From Lachnospiraceae bacterium GAM79 (lineage in GTDB: Bacteria; Bacillota; Clostridia; Lachnospirales; Lachnospiraceae), in the NCBI GenBank assembly GCA_020735665.1, contig CP085928.1, forward strand, positions 1,970,501 through 2,034,500: a stretch of DNA of 64,000 bases. Direction: 5' to 3'. The notes beneath the pieces were generated by a model that was not told the DNA's origin, searched no databases, and worked only from the letters and a program-made list of their open reading frames with translations. This document shows positions 62,756 to 64,000 of the stretch, one piece after another (the stretch's first letter is position 1; every line of letters starts with the position of its first letter). Made by a program: the position numbers and the translations under genes.

Positions 62756-63910
62756 TTATTCTGCCTCTGAAGCTGTCTCTGTTGTTGACTCTGTGCTCTC
62801 TGCTTCAGTGGAACCATCTTCCGATGCATCTTCTGAACTTGCTTCTGTTGAATCTACCTGAACAGCTGTACCCATCAGATAATCAAGAACTTTTTCCTCT
62901 GTTGCATAGAATTTCAGATCGCTCGCTGAATATTTGGAGTTGATCGTATCCTCGTCTACTTCATTATCATCCATCAGCTTCTGCTTATATGCATCAGTCT
63001 CTTTATCATTTGCGACCAGATCTTTTTCTAACGCGATCGAGCTGACAACGATCTTCTCCTGCATTACAGATTCAACTGTGCTCTGAAGATAGGAAACAAA
63101 TGAGGCCTCGTCTGTGTATCCATAAAAATACTGTAGGAATGTCTGTACACCGATTCCATACTGAGAAGCACTGGATTCGATATTATCCATAACACTCTTT
63201 ACATATGCATCAATCTCGCCTTCCGGATATTTGGTAAACGTTGTTTTCTCTTTAATTGCTTTTAACACATTAGCTCGGTCAGTACTGTCTGCCGATTTAT
63301 CTGTATCCTTCTGAAGCTCATCCGTCAGATACTTGGTATAATCCTCTGTCGTTGTATATTTACCATCCGTAGCCGACTTCACAAGGTCATCTGTATATTC
63401 CGGTGTTGTCGTTATCTTGATATAATTGATCGTTACATCAAATTTTGCTTCCATACCGGCAACCGTTGTATCTGAATAATCGTCCGGATATGTGATTGTG
63501 AATGTCTTCTGTACACCGGGCTTTAATCCGATCATCTGCTCATCAAGTCCGGGTGCTAACGCATCCTTACCCATAACAATACTGGTTCCGGCTTCGTCAT
63601 CGTTCTTTGCCTTTTCCTCGCCGTTGATGGTTTCAACGTAGTTGATATTAACATCGTCACCATCCTTGATCACGCTGTCATAATCCTTTGTTTCTACATT
63701 ATTATCTGTACAGAATGAATTAATCTTCTCGTCAATCTGATCCTGTGTTACTTCTCTGGACGTTGGTACATACTCGATACCATCATAATCCTTTACTTCC
63801 GCACATTTTGCATACTGTCTGAATTCACTCTTTGTGCTTCCGCATCCGCTAAGCACCCCCATGCCGACAACCGCAGTCAGACACAGAGCCATTACCTTCT
63901 TCATTTTCAT
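62756..63910 (-). CDS. Trigger-factor/FKBP-like lipoprotein
   Basis: 384 residues. Signal peptide with lipobox VLSGCGS, then an FKBP-like peptidyl-prolyl isomerase domain (VNINYVETINGEEKAKNDDE; GLDEQMIGLKPGVQKTFTIT), a trigger-factor-type C-terminal helical domain, and an acidic Ser/Glu tail. An extracytoplasmic folding factor, common in Lachnospiraceae. Upstream of the tRNA; its promoter probably lies at the very end of the window. Confidence 0.85.
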   Translation of the reverse strand: MKMKKVMALCLTAVVGMGVLSGCGSTKSEFRQYAKCAEVKDYDGIEYVPTSREVTQDQIDEKINSFCTDNNVETKDYDSVIKDGDDVNINYVETINGEEKAKNDDEAGTSIVMGKDALAPGLDEQMIGLKPGVQKTFTITYPDDYSDTTVAGMEAKFDVTINYIKITTTPEYTDDLVKSATDGKYTTTEDYTKYLTDELQKDTDKSADSTDRANVLKAIKEKTTFTKYPEGEIDAYVKSVMDNIESSASQYGIGVQTFLQYFYGYTDEASFVSYLQSTVESVMQEKIVVSSIALEKDLVANDKETDAYKQKLMDDNEVDEDTINSKYSASDLKFYATEEKVLDYLMGTAVQVDSTEASSEDASEDGSTEAESTESTTETASEAE

Positions 63911-64000
63911 AATATAATCTTTCTCCTCAGAACTTCATCTTATTAATTCTTTATTTACCGAACTCTGTTTCGACATCTGCTCTAGTTTGCTTCTGTTATT

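Overview
The window looks like DNA from a gut Clostridia member, most likely Lachnospiraceae. The right end carries an ordinary chromosomal block read on the minus strand: an FKBP/trigger-factor-like lipoprotein, tRNA-Leu(CAG), greA and lysS. Almost everything between about 3.1 and 60.1 kb is layered mobile DNA, with base composition that shifts visibly: GC-rich from 3.2 to 20 kb, AT-rich from 27 to 54 kb.

Region by region. 1-3.1 kb: a sulfur/redox cluster (Crp/Fnr fragment, CoA-disulfide reductase-rhodanese fusion, rhodanese, thioredoxin) and a truncated fabG. 3.2-22.7 kb: two GC-rich mobilizable elements. The first has a large serine recombinase, TnpW-like protein, VirE-type primase-helicase, CHC2 primase and MobA/MobL relaxase. 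The second has a frameshifted serine recombinase, TnpW, DnaC-like loader, replisome organizer, MobC and MOBP relaxase, and is followed by two sigma/regulator modules, one of them an ECF sigma/anti-sigma pair with a visible autoregulatory promoter. This block splits one maff2 gene: its N-terminal half is at 22.7-23.0 kb and its C-terminal piece at 3.12-3.19 kb. 22.7-24.0 kb and 54.2-60.1 kb: pieces of a Tn1549-like conjugative element (Maff2, VirD4 C-terminal half; then a probable VirD4 N-terminus, PcfB, RepA-like initiator, ParB, ParA, DUF3970) next to the lysS 3' end. 24.1-54.1 kb: inserted DNA containing a second VirE/CHC2/TnpW module, a long series of small single-gene units (27.3-31.3 and 41.1-48.2 kb) and a 9.6-kb Tn916-type mobilizable element (31.4-41.0 kb, candidate 14-bp direct repeats) carrying a lactococcin-972-type bacteriocin cassette. 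It ends with surface-protein, resolvase and DUF4143-ATPase genes.

The most interesting signals are four. (1) A recurrent imperfect inverted repeat (arms like AAACTTCCAGTTT and AAATCGGAATTT) lies between many unrelated small genes and flips with gene orientation; with a ParE/RelB module and a gutted tyrosine recombinase in the same series this suggests an integron-like cassette array not of the classical attC type. (2) A 2+4 arrangement of GRCAAC iterons around an AT-rich stretch is conserved at the VirE stop codon of two diverged modules: a candidate replication origin. (3) Seven 22-23-bp-spaced TACAAAATTTTGTA-type repeats lie inside the repA-like gene: a candidate intragenic origin. (4) A 233-bp sequence is duplicated ahead of two different operons (CHC2/VirE and PcfB), each copy with a terminator, a 15-bp palindrome and a conserved leader peptide, and each is abutted by cassette-like genes. 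All functional statements are read from sequence and family knowledge; no searches were run.
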